Under the pieces are notes generated by a model. The model saw only the letters and a list, made by a program, of their open reading frames with translations. It made no database searches and was not told the origin of the DNA. Of a stretch of DNA of 64,000 bases, positions 52,432-62,500 are shown piece after piece (the stretch's first letter is position 1; every line of letters begins with the position of its first letter). This DNA is from Avena insularis (lineage: Eukaryota > Streptophyta > Magnoliopsida > Poales > Poaceae). Position numbers and translations under genes: made by a program. The stretch is taken from the NCBI GenBank assembly GCA_023614405.1, contig CM042685.1, forward strand, positions 236,757,661 to 236,821,660. Direction: 5' to 3'.

Positions 52432-52893
52432 GGGGCATCCCCATGTGCCGGCCACCCCCTTGGGTTTCCCCTCCTCCTATAAAAGGATCCCCCTTCCTCT
52501 CTTCTCACTCACACCTCCTCGTGAAGGATCTCTCTCCCCCTCTAGTATTTATCCCCCATGGTCTCGGACTAGCGAGATACATGTTCCTGGTGGCTATTCG
52601 GCAAGAAAGAGTTCACTGGAGCGCGGAGGCGGAGGTTGCTCGGTGCCTTGGACGTGTGTGCGAGCACGAACGCGCCACTGATTTGCGGCGCTAGGACTTC
52701 CTCTCGATGTTGAGATTGGCAAGAGATCGTCTACATCAACCACGAGTTCAACCTTCTTAAGCTTTGTCGGTCTTCAAGGGTATGTTCTCTATGGATGTAT
52801 ATCCGCCCGTTGTTTGTATCTAGTAGATAGATCTTGGTACATAGTTGTTCCCATTGTAGGAAATTTTTTGTTTTCTATGCTGCGAACCCTACA
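52432..52893 (+). repeat. Duplicated promoter-to-end segment of the copia solo LTR
   Basis: Matches 51941-52418 from GGGGCA.CCCCATG through the TATA box and leader to GAACCCTACA, with scattered substitutions and small gaps. It is separated from the first copy by 13 bases equal to the inverted primer-binding site. Confidence 0.85.
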
Positions 52894-53010
52894 CCATGCG
52901 CTCCATGCGGGAGCGGTAATTTTTTGCTGTCGTGGTGGTGGCATGGCAGATGCCATGGGTAGGATAAAGTATGGGGCCAATGGATGCTAGAGGGATCCGG
53001 GGAGGGAAGA
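52894..53010 (-). pseudogene. Gag N-terminal fragment of Tat element 1
   Basis: With the solo LTR and one CCATG copy removed, the minus-strand frame runs through NYRSRMERMDPTARHE, joining the gag body at 50761. To the right it is cut at 53010 by Tat element 2. Too short to say where gag begins. Confidence 0.55.
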
Positions 53011-53724
53011 TGTAGTGATTTCTACACACAATTGACTAATAAGTAGATCTTTATTTCTTCTCTAAAGAGTTACAAGTGCTCCTAGAGCTATAGCATAGAG
53101 AAGAAGAAGAAGACTGCTACACGAGCCCTTTGGTGTAAAATGAATCGATCCCTTCTCTAGGAGCCCATACCCCTCCTTATAAAGGGGTCCCTTGGTTCCT
53201 CCTAGGGCTGACGTGGCAAGAATATTCTTGGAATATGCTTGTCCCAAAGTGGTAACTCGGCGGGCTCCTTTCCGTGTCCCCCTTCTATCGGCAACAAAGA
53301 CCCCGAGGCCCTCACATGTGTGCCTCGGGCTTCCTCACTGTCACCTCCGTGACGCTTGTCTGCCCCTCTACAGCTCTGCTCTTTGTCCTTAGTGCTTGGC
53401 TCTGTGTAGATTCCTCCTAGCTAGCAACTAGGGTTTGACCATGGGCTCCTTCTCCTTCTCATGCAAGTTTCCCGTTACTCGGCCTCATATCGCATAACTC
53501 GGCTCGGCCTTCACCTGCATACAAGTCAATCAACCTTATTCGGCCGACTTAGCTCACACGTCAGCCGAGTAATGTGTTAATTACTCTATATTGGCCAAGC
53601 CTCAGCTTACCTCGGCCGGATCTTGCATGATTTGGCCGACTCAGCTAATAATTCAGCTTAAGATAAGGGATATTCCTCCCTTCTTTCCCCTATCTTGACC
53701 ATACCTGGGGTCACTCCCCCAACA
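53011..53724 (-). repeat. 3' LTR of Tat element 2
   Basis: 714 bp. On the minus strand it starts TGTTGGGGGAGTGACCCC (53724) after the purine-rich CTTCGGGGACTAA, and ends GTAGAAATCACTACA at 53011. A minus-strand TATA-like CTTTATAA lies at 53177-53184, suitably near the U3-R border. Only one LTR is in the window, so the borders rest on the TG...CA ends and the polypurine tract. Confidence 0.75.
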
Positions 53725-54502
53725 TTAGTCCCCGAAGCTAGTGCGGTCCTGCCGGAAACCTCGGCCGGACCACAACAGTTTCCAGACATTTATTCTTTCT
53801 CACTTTCTGTCCGAGGTATTTCTTAGCCGACGTTCTTCTTCTACTACCCTCTTCCTTATTTCTACCTTTTCCTGCTTTGAACTATGTTCCGAGTTATTTT
53901 CTCTTGTTCGGGGTATTTGCTTGGCTTCGTGAGTAATCCTCGTCCTACATGTATCAATCATCATTGTTCCCTAGTTTTTTGTTCCTCTACAGTGTTTACT
54001 GACATGCTACAGTGATTACTGCGCCTGTCGCGTCGGCGCAGTGACGCCTTGATAACCGCAATGGTCAGATGGCCCGATATCCTCCTGTGCCATGTGACCC
54101 TTGTTGTGGCTCCACTCTCTGTGCGCGGTTATGCGATACACGCGATTATGTGGTTACCGTGGCACAGCCACGATCCCACTATGGCTTACCCTATGCGGTT
54201 ATAAAGAGGGGAGTGGGGGTAGACCGATTCACTTTTCCCCTTCCTACTCCCTTCATCTTCTTCCTCGCGCCACCACCACCGTTCGTGTTCCAGTAGCCGC
54301 GCCACCGCAGTTTCTCCTCGACGGACACGCTGCGGCTCTCTGGCTCCTGCGACCTTGCCGCAGAGCCTCTGATTTTGTGTTCTCGCTGGTGAGTTTCTCT
54401 ACAGCGCTGCTGCTAGGTTCTTGGTTAGGTGTTCTTCTATTTTTCCTCGATTTCCTGCGGCAGTTCTTTCTTTGTTCCACCGCCGCTTTCGTCACCATCG
54501 CG
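53725..54502. other. Polypurine side of Tat element 2 and promoter of the extra gene
   Basis: Non-coding. Contains, from left, the polypurine tract (minus strand), AT/TC-rich sequence, and near 54180-54300 a probable promoter and leader for the plus-strand gene (GGTTATAAAGAGGGG at about 54198-54212). The frame here is open upstream of the chosen ATG but reads as low-complexity leader. Confidence 0.5.
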
Positions 54503-57500
54503 ATGGGGCCCTACACCTCTAGGTCTCTCCCTGCCATGAGTTATTCTTCGGTTGATTCCTCTAACGAGCCCATGTCTAGCTCTGCCAGCGGCGCTCTCGT
54601 CGGGGAAGAAGACCTTGTGGCGGGTCCAGAACGGGGTTCTTGGCAAGGTTCCACGGTTACTCGCCGGGAGGTCGAATGGCTAATCAAGACTCGCCGAATC
54701 CCTGCCGAGGTAAGTTGTCGCTTACCCGGCAAAGAATCCTCCCCCGTACTTGACGAGGGTGAGTTCATAGTTTTTATGTCCCACTTTGCTCGTGGATTCG
54801 GCCTCCCTCTTAGTGACTTTGCTAGGAGCTTCTTAAATTACTTCGGCCTTCATCCGCATCACCTGCCGGCTAACGCCGTAGCTTCTCTGTCGGCCTTTAT
54901 CTCGGCTTCGGAGGGGTACTTCGGCCTCTGGACTTCTGTAGACGTTTGGTCTAACTTCTTTCAGATCCGGGCTAACGTGGTGTCGGATAAATCTCTTCAT
55001 CCTTCTGAGAAATCTCTCACCCAATGCGGGGCTGCCTCCATTATACCTCAGAAAAACTCTGTGTTCCCCCGCGTTGCAGGCCTCGAGTCTTGTAAGAAGT
55101 GGCATAGATCATTTTTATTTGTCAAGAACACTAGGAAAGAAGATAATATTCGGCTCCCCGCTTTCTCTATCGGTCCTCCCTCAAATAAGAACTGGATCTA
55201 TAATCTGAGGAAGACCCATGCTCTTGCCGAGGCATTTGAGCTCCGGCTTAAGGAACTGACTCGTGCTAGGCTCCGAGGGGAAGACTTGATGAATGCGTTT
55301 GTTAGTAGCCAAATCTGCCCCTTCCAGCTTCGCTCCCACAAGGTCTGCTATATGAGTGGTCCTTTGGATCCCAACCGAGTTTCTACGGTTGAGCTTGATA
55401 ATTATCAAATCTATAAACATGTCCGGGCTATTTTTAAGACTAAGACACCTGAGGAATGGACGTGGGTACTAAGGCCATTTTCTCACAGGAATCCTCCTCC
55501 TTAGGTAAATTAAATACAGGTGTTTTCTTCCGAGTTGTTCTTCCATTGTTCTTTTGCTAACCCTCATCCACTTTTCTCGCAGAGGTTTGTGGAGCAGAAG
55601 ACAGAAGATGCCGAGGTTTTGGCTCTTCCTTGGACCACTGACCGCAATACCCTGGACAATGGAGAGCCTGATCCAAAGGAGTTCGTCCCTAAGTCGGATG
55701 CTGCTCCTGTTCGTCCCCGGAGCAAGACCTCGGCCCGTGTGGATGAAGGTGATTCGGACGACGTCCAAATTCTTGAGGTAGTTCTCGTGGTGCCTATATC
55801 TTACGCATTTCAGGCTCCTTCTTTCCCAGCTAATCAAGCTGGCCAGGTGCACGACGTCGAGCCTCTTGCTTCTGAAGCTCCTGTTGCTTCGAAGAAGCGC
55901 ACCGCTTCGACGGACCCTTCCGATGCTGCCCCCAAGAAGCGAACCAAGAAATCTTCTCAGCACATTCCGAGGCGTAAGACTATTCCTGGGGTTACTAGGT
56001 AAGTTTCCCTTTATGTTTTCATTTGTATTTCTTTTTTCTCTCTTCCTATTTCTAAATTAATTTCTACCTTCTTTGCAGAGCTCCACTTTCTGCAAAGCCG
56101 AGCGGTCAGAGTATGACATCTCATACTACTCGGCCGCCTTCACCCTCGCTTCCGGAGGATGTTCGCGTTCCCAGTCCTCCCCGTGATGATTCTCCTCCCG
56201 GGCCGACTAATGTATTACCTCGACAAGATGAGCCCATTGCTCCCCCCGTTGTCGCTGACGATACCCCTACGCCGGATCACCCGGCCGACTCTGCTGCCCC
56301 CTTAAGACTCCCAAGGTTTCCCCCAATGATCCTTTGACCACCGCATCTCCAGCTCCTGCTCCAATTCCTACCGTGGATACCACTCCCGAGTTGTTGCCCC
56401 TGCCGAAGTCTCTACCAACAGCAAGAAAGTTGTTGTCACTAAATCCTTGCAATCTCAGAAGGAGCCAACAAGCTCTTCTCAGCCCAACATTGCTGATATA
56501 CTTCGTAAGGTATCTTCCACCGCTAAACCCGGTGTCGCCCTTGCTGCCGACACTCAACTTATTCTTCATAAGAGTCCGGCGATGGCAGTTACACAACAGG
56601 CCCGAGGTAAAGTGTTGACCCATACTGAGAGCGGGAACAACCTCGGCTCACTGGTGGAGTATGCTAATAACTGGAATGTTGCCGACCAACTTGAAGGCAA
56701 TCCGAGTAGCCAACCATTTCAGCTTTCCGACATCAGCAATAGCTTGCATATGGCTGCTAAGATTGTCCTTGAAAGTGATAAAATGAACGAGGTAAGCACC
56801 TTCGTTGATACTTTGTCTATTATTCAGATGATACTATACACATACTAGTCCCCAAAGCTTTCAAACATACGATTCATTATTCGTTTGGAAGCTTCAACCT
56901 GTTTCAAGTACATTACTTGCCAAGTTAATTTTCTTCGTGATTCAGATTAACCGTGGTCTAGAATATCCAGCCATCTAGTTCCGAGTCAAGTTTTACTTGA
57001 TTCGGAGTTGTCTAACTTTTGAATATCCAGCCAAATAGATCTGAGTCAAGTTTTACTTGATTTGGATCTGTCTTACTTTTGAATATCCAGCCATCTAGAT
57101 CCGAGTCAAGTTTTACTTTATTCGGATCTGTCTTACTTTTGAATATCTAGCCATCTAGATCCGAGTCAAGTTTTACTTGATTCGGATCTGTCTTATTTTA
57201 TAATATCTAGCCATCTAGATCCGAGTCAAGTTTTACTTGATTCGAATCTGTCTTATTTTTGGATATCCAGCCATCTAGATCTGAGTCAAGTTTTACTTGA
57301 TTCAGATCTGTCTTATTTTAGAAAATCTAGCCATCTAGATCCGAGTCAAGTTTTACCTGATTCGGATCTGTCTTACTTTGTGTAACTCGTTGTCATCTTC
57401 AGGTTGCCCATGATCGGCGGACAACCAAATTTCAAAGGTTGCTCTTTGCGCACAAGAAACTTCAAGATAAGTTTGAGCAAATTGTCCCTGTTGTGAAGAA

Positions 57501-58831
57501 AACTGGTAAACTATCTGGTTTGTTTAGTTTTTCTTACCCTTGTAAAATATTTAGCTATTGTACCAACTTGTATCTTGCTGTTATGCAGCTAGTGTCAACA
57601 ATCTGAATACCCGTCTTACCAAGAAATTTGGTGCTATTAAAGGTTAGTCACTCCTTTTGCCTTCTAATTTGTCGACTTTTTGTTCGAGGTAAATCTTGGG
57701 TATCTTACGACCTCCCGGCTTTGGTATAGCCGATTTACGAACACTTGCAGCATCGCATCAAGAATGCATATCTATGCCTGATATGATGCTGCATTTTTTT
57801 TGAATAAGTTGCCGCTCATTCGGCACAACTCAAGGAAAAGGATGACGAGATAACCCGGTTACGTGCCGAGGTTGAATCCCTTAAGCTCTCCCAGAAGTCT
57901 GAGTTAGAGAAGGTTGATCAGGAGTTCTCTGAGGAAAAGAACCGACTAAGTCTACAACTTTAGAAGGGCAAGGAACTTCTTGATGCTGCCGAATTAAAGA
58001 ACCAGTCGATGAGCGAGGAAATCACTCGTTTTAAGAAGAGTAGGACCGACTGGTCCCGGGATCTCCACAAAATGCTGAGTTACATCCATCGTAAGTTTCT
58101 GTCTCTCATCGAGTTATTCTTTTCCCTTGCTCATCTTAACTTATATGACGTCCTTTCGTGTAGATCATTTCCCAGAAGCCAAACCTGTGAGCTCAAAGGC
58201 TGTGGTTTCTGCTCGCGAGCACCGAGGTGTCCCCGTTGCTCCGAATCAAGAATATTCCATGGAAGATTTCCTGATTGCCGTTGGCGCTGCTATTGGGCCG
58301 ATGAAAATTATGGGAAAAGATCTGGTGCAAGAAGCTATCTGAGCCTACCATGTCCTCTGGCCGAATGAGCCGGATATTGACGAAGTAGAAGTGCTTGTGG
58401 CGAGGTTGATGGAAACTCAGACTCAACTGAATCTCTGGAGGGAATCTGCTGGAAGGGCTGGTGCTGATATGGCGCTTACAGTTGTTTTGTCATGGTACGA
58501 GGATCTCTCCCTTGATGTTCTGATGAACTTGCGCACTGGCTCTCCTTGGATTGAGAATACGAAGTTCATTGCTCGCCATCAAGCCCGTGCCTACCAGCTT
58601 ATCGAGTATGCTGACGTGCATCATTGGATTGAGGGGCTGAGTTTCCTTCCTAACCCGACCGATGATGCCGAGGCTGAAGATGAATCTGGTGGTGATTCGG
58701 CTGATCAAGATGAATCGGAGGAAGGCTCTGATAATGCCGATGATTCCAATGATAGCTCAGATGGGGATGGTGACGCTCGATCGTCCTCCAAAGGAACTGA
58801 AGCTTCTCGAGCCCAAGGTGATGTCTCCTAG
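54503..58831 (+). pseudogene. Extra antisense gene of Tat element 2 (PF04195-like), multi-exon
   Basis: Likely start ATG 54503 (MGPYTSRSLPAM). Exon 1 (to about 55504) has TRREVEWLIKTRRIP, GEFIVFMSHFARGFGLPLSD, FLNYFGLHPHHLPANAV and SEGYFGLWTSVDVW, the conserved part of the 'putative gypsy type transposon' family; it ends with a TAG right at the GT donor. Exons about 55583-56002 and 56080-56340 are Pro/Ser/Thr-rich with a KKRTKK basic patch, with a frameshift near 56310. The exon to about 56792 is followed by an intron with the 60 bp repeats. Small exons at about 57402-57505, 57588-57641 and 57809-58091 are coiled-coil (KEKDDEITRLRAEVESLKL) with a TAG near 57962. The last exon from about 58166 has a TGA near 58340 and ends in an acidic tail. 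No known biochemical role. Confidence 0.75.
56961..57380 (+). repeat. Minisatellite: seven units of exactly 60 bp, each a hairpin
   Basis: Units begin at 56961, 57021, 57081, 57141, 57201, 57261 and 57321, with no length change in any unit. Each contains GATCCGAGTCAAG-TTTTA-CTTGATTCGGATC, a 13 bp stem with one G-T pair and a five-base loop, after a CCATCTAGAT segment. The array fills most of the intron between the exons ending about 56792 and starting about 57402. Confidence 0.95.
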
Positions 58832-59049
58832 CATCCAGAGCTTGCCCCAGGCGTTACTACGGCCTACGTTGATGCCGAGGTAACCTCTGTAGAGGCCCAA
58901 ACAACCTCGGAGCGCCCAGTTCTTAAGGATGCATCTTTGAAGGAAACCGAGGTTATCCCAACTGCATCCGAGACACCCATGTCCGAAACTCCTGGTGCTA
59001 CTATGGTCCCTCCAACGGGTGATTCGGCCTCTGCCGATGTTTAGGTTCA

Positions 59050-59590
59050 ACAACTCCTATTTATTTAAGTCCCCGGTATGCCGGGTGTATGCTGTCTTTG
59101 AAACAGTTATCCGCCTTTTGGTACAATGTGAACCGTTTTGCCTTCGGCCTCTGATGCCCTGGTAATTGTTGTTACTCTATCTAATTGAGTTTATGTGAGT
59201 CGTATCTTTGCTTTGCCAAACTTTAACTTCGTAAATCCGGATCATATTTTTCATATGACTGATTTTCGTTTGGCATCCACCTTGTGTTTCTTATCTATTC
59301 TTGGTTGTAAAACTGTTGGTTTTGCAATTTCTCCTTGAAGGACTATGAGTTCTAAGCCCATACATCTTTTTAAACTGATGGCCTTACTACCTTTTCCGAG
59401 GTATCTGTTGGTAAAATGATATAGATAGGGTACTTTCCCCGTTATACCTCGAATTGCTGATGTTGTCATTCGTGTTACTATGATAGTATAAATTGTTGGT
59501 TGTTTCCTCCGCATTATATCTCCGGTTGCCGAGGCAAGTTTATATTGTATTTGTGATATAGATAGGGTAATTTCCTCGTTATACCTTTGG
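59050..59590. other. Non-coding region after the extra gene of Tat element 2
   Basis: AT-rich, with ATAGATAGGGTA.TTTCC.CGTTATACCTC present twice (about 59422 and 59560). Probably the 3' untranslated region of the plus-strand gene and spacer. No coding frame of interest. Confidence 0.5.
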
Positions 59591-60030
59591 CAGTCCCCGA
59601 GTTATTGCTTGAGTCACCGAACTTTCATACATACGCCAAAAAGCAATAGACAATATGAGGCATTCCCCGAGTTATTGCTCAGGTTGCCAAAGTTTCATAC
59701 ATGCGCAATAAATAACAAACAATATGAGGCAGTCCCCGAGTTACTGCTCGAGTCGTCGAAGTTTCATGCATAGTTAAAAAATGACAACCAATTGGGGTAG
59801 TTTCCGAGTCATTGCTCAAGCTGGCAAAATTTCATACATAGTTAAAAATGACGAATAACATGAGGCAGTCCCCAAGTCACTGCTCGAGTTGCCGAAGTTT
59901 GATACATCATTAAAAATGAGCAATAACATGTGGCAGTCCCCGAGTCACTGCTCGGGTTGCCGAAGTTTGATACATAGTTAAAAATAAGGAATAACATGGG
60001 GCAGTCCCCGAATTACTTTTGATACATGTT
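59591..60030. repeat. About seven tandem ~69 bp repeats with CCCCGAGT core
   Basis: Units start near 59591, 59661, 59730, 59798, 59866, 59934 and 60002 (last one partial). Consensus: CAGTCCCCGAGTTATTGCTC, GAGTTGCCGAAGTTTCATAC, then an ATAGTTAAAAATGA-type AT-rich part. They lie between the ends of the two converging genes. Confidence 0.9.
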
Positions 60031-60078
60031 TGATACACTGATTTGGTGCATCATGTCACAAGACGCAATATAGGGCTT

Positions 60079-60600
60079 CTAAGTGTAGAACGGACAAAGT
60101 AAGGCTACGTTCCATGGTCTTTTTGATTCATCTCTGGCCTTGCTTACCTTGTTCTTTTCTGGCGTCTGGGCGTCGATCAGGTAGTATGCATAATTGTGTA
60201 ATGCTTTACTCACGATAAACGGTCCTTCCCATGGGGATGAGAGATTATGCATGCCGGCTGTGCGTTGCACTAGCCGAAGAACTAGATCTCCTTCTTTAAA
60301 AACTCTTGGACTCACCTTTTTGCTATGATATCGTCTGAGCTCTTGCTGATAAATAGTTGATCTTGATAATTCCAATTCCCTTGCTTCCTCTAGCAAGTCC
60401 ACATCGTCTTGCCATGATATTTCGTTTACTTCGGCACTTGTGTATTGGGCCACTCTTGGCGAGTCATGCATTATGTCAGCTGGAAGTACAGCTTCTGCCC
60501 CTTTACAAGAAAGAACGGGGTATACGCCGTCGATCTATTTGGGGTGGTCCTGAGGCTCCATAGCACTGCTGGAAGTTCCTCAATCCAGCATCCTACCGAC
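60079..60600 (-). pseudogene. Integrase C-terminal part of Tat element 2
   Basis: The frame 60471-60079 contains QQELRRYHSKKVSPRVF and EGDLVLRLVQ, then PWEGPFIVSKAL and AYYLID, the usual C-terminal domain of this lineage, and ends with LLCPFYT at a stop (60079), the natural end of pol. Upstream, to about 60600, the region between core and C-terminal domain is in other frames. Confidence 0.8.
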
Positions 60601-60990
60601 CTTTGAAACGGTTCAATTAGCCGATGTTTTATCCCTGCCAATTACTAGTCCATTGGATCTTTCGACTTGCCCATTCGATGCCGGGTGAGCCACCGAGGCA
60701 ACATCGAGTCTTATGTGTTTCTCTTGGCAGAATCTAGCAAAAGCTCCTTCAGCGAAGTTTGTGCCATTATCCATGATGATACTGTGTGGGTATCCATATC
60801 TCAAGATAATATCTTTGAGGAATTTCACCGTTGTGGGCCCGTCACACTTTCTTATTGGCTTTACTTCTATCCACTTTGTGAATTTGTCCACCACGACCAG
60901 AATATGAGTCATTCCGCCATGAGCCGGCTTAAATGGACCTACCATATCTAAACACCACACTGAAAATGGCCAAGTGATTGGTATTGTTTT
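60601..60990 (-). pseudogene. Integrase core of Tat element 2
   Basis: WCLDMVGPFKPAHGG carries the first catalytic Asp, IIMDNGTNFAEGAF the second, and HPASNGQVERSNGLVIG the Glu, so the DDE triad is complete. The frame breaks near 60990 on the upstream side and near 60613 downstream. Confidence 0.88.
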
Positions 60991-62500
60991 TTAACTCGGA
61001 TGAAGGCATGTGTATCTTGATAGCATATCTCTGGCAACCATTACATTTTGTTACCAATTCCTTTGCTTCCTTCAGCGCGGTTGGCCAATAAAATCCATGC
61101 CTAAATGCTTTGGCCACTAGGGCTCTGGACGAGGCGTGATGCCCAGATTCTCCTTGATGTATATCCAAAAGGATTTTCTGCCCTTCTGCCGAGTCAACAC
61201 ATGGTTGTAGTACATTCGTGACACTTCTGTTATAAAGCTCATTGTTCATGATTGTGTAGGCTTTTGCTTTTCTCACTATCTGCCTGGCCATGACCTCATC
61301 ATCCGGCAAGATTTCCTCTTTAAGGAAAGAGAATATGGGTTGTGCCCATGTTGGCGTGACTTTTGCCGGGAAAATTATGTTGTCAATTTCCATAATCTCT
61401 GCCGACATAACATCTTTGGGGTTTTCCCCGTTCATCCGTTGGTCAGCCGAATTAACCCTCGAATAATTCGGGTCATATTCTTTGTCAATTTCCATTGGGA
61501 CACTTCCTTCTATCTGTTCTTCCGAGATACGGATTGACTCGGATTCTGGCAAAGGCTTAATCGATGGTTTTCTCAGGTGTTCCAGAGCTATGCCGGTGGG
61601 AATTGACTGCCTAGTTGATCCGAGTTTTGACAGTGTATCCGCAACATCATTTTCCGCCCGAGGTATGTGATGGAATTCACACCCATCAAAATAACCACTG
61701 ATCTTCTGCACATGAAACCTATACAGGGCCATATTCGCATCTAGTGCATCCCAATTCCCTGATACTTGCTGTACTACGAGGTCTGAATCCCCGTAACACA
61801 GAATCCGACGTATGCCAATCTCTTCCGCCATTTTTAGGCCATGGACGAGTGCTTCATACTCGGACACATTGTTTGATGCAGCGAAATGTATCTACATCAC
61901 GTGTTTCAGCTGATATTTTTTCGGTGAAGTCAGTACTATTCCTGCTCCTAGCCCATTTCTTAACTTGGACCCGTCAAAATGCATCGTCCAATAGTTCGGA
62001 TCTGGCAATGGGGGCTCATACTGTACTTCGGCCCAGTCCACAAAGAAATCGGCCACTGCCTGAGACTTAATTGCCTCTCGCCTATCAAATTGCGGAGCAT
62101 AAGGCGATAACTCGATTGCCCATTTTGCTATTCGGCCACTCGCATCTTTGTTGCTTAATATCTCGGCTATGGGTGCCTCAAAAATCACTTTTATCGGGTG
62201 TTTTTCAAAATAGTGTTTGAGTTTTTTTGCCGACATGTATACTCCGTAAGCCATCTTCTGGTAGTGTGGGTAGTTTTGCTTTGAGGCTGATAATACCTCA
62301 CTTAAGTAATATATCGGCCTTTGTACCGACTTATCCTCTTCCCTCCGGTCCACAACAACTACTGCACTTACCACTATGTTAGTAGCTGCCACATAGAGTA
62401 GCATAGGCTCTTTTGATAATGGAGAAGCCAAAATCGGTGCCGTGACCAGCATCTTTTTTAACTCATGAAATGCACTATCAGCCTGCGGTGTCCAGATGAA
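60991..62500 (-). pseudogene. RT C-terminus and RNase H of Tat element 2
   Basis: Starts, truncated, at the RT thumb (FIWTPQADSAFHELKKML), runs through the connection (YYLSEVLSASKQNYPHYQKM) into RNase H: MHFDGSKLRNGLGAG (first Asp), a TAG near 61890, SEYEALVHGLKMAEE (Glu), CYGDSDLVVQQVSG (Asp) and ENDVADTLSKLGS (last Asp). The linker to integrase with a zinc-binding segment (about 61130-61020, GESGHHASSRALVAKAFRHG and KCNGCQRY) follows. Well preserved apart from one stop and the frame break near 60990. The reverse transcriptase core lies beyond the inserted LTR. Confidence 0.9.

Larger units (their letters stand above)
50767..52893 (+). mobile_element. Copia solo LTR with its promoter half duplicated
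   Basis: Perfect target duplication CCATG at 50762-50766 and 52894-52898. The first unit, 50767-52418, is a full LTR (TGAAGGGAATATGCCC ... GAACCCTACA, 1,652 bp), related to the BARE/Angela group. After 13 bases (GGCTCTGATACAA) the last 478 bp of the LTR occur again, diverged by several percent, as 52432-52893. Each copy has its own TATA box (51988-51994 and 52478-52484) and the same GAACCCTACA end. Confidence 0.88.
39391..53010 (-). mobile_element. Tat-lineage Ty3/gypsy element 1, 5' end missing
   Basis: Minus-strand order is gag (from about 52990), protease, reverse transcriptase, RNase H, integrase, then a spliced gene on the opposite strand, then repeats, then the 3' LTR. An extra gene antisense to pol and downstream of integrase is a known trait of the Tat/Retand branch of Ty3/gypsy; Triticeae Fatima-like families fit. 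It inserted into the 5' LTR of the Athila-like element. A copia solo LTR sits in gag, and the second Tat element cuts it at 53010, so its 5' LTR is outside the window. All reading frames carry lesions. Confidence 0.85.
53011..62500 (-). mobile_element. Tat-lineage Ty3/gypsy element 2, 5' part missing
   Basis: The 3' LTR is at 53011-53724, followed (moving right) by a plus-strand spliced extra gene, a tandem-repeat zone, and minus-strand integrase, RNase H and the end of reverse transcriptase, which is cut at 62500 by another LTR. Same plan as Tat element 1 but clearly a different family: the LTRs do not resemble each other and the proteins are diverged. It inserted into the gag region of element 1; the flank left of its LTR is GAAGA (53006-53010), its partner lies outside the window. 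Confidence 0.87.

Noticed and set aside
56961..57380. Possible CRISPR-like or regulatory RNA array
   Set aside because: The units are contiguous 60 bp tandem repeats without variable spacers, in a plant retroelement; it is a minisatellite.
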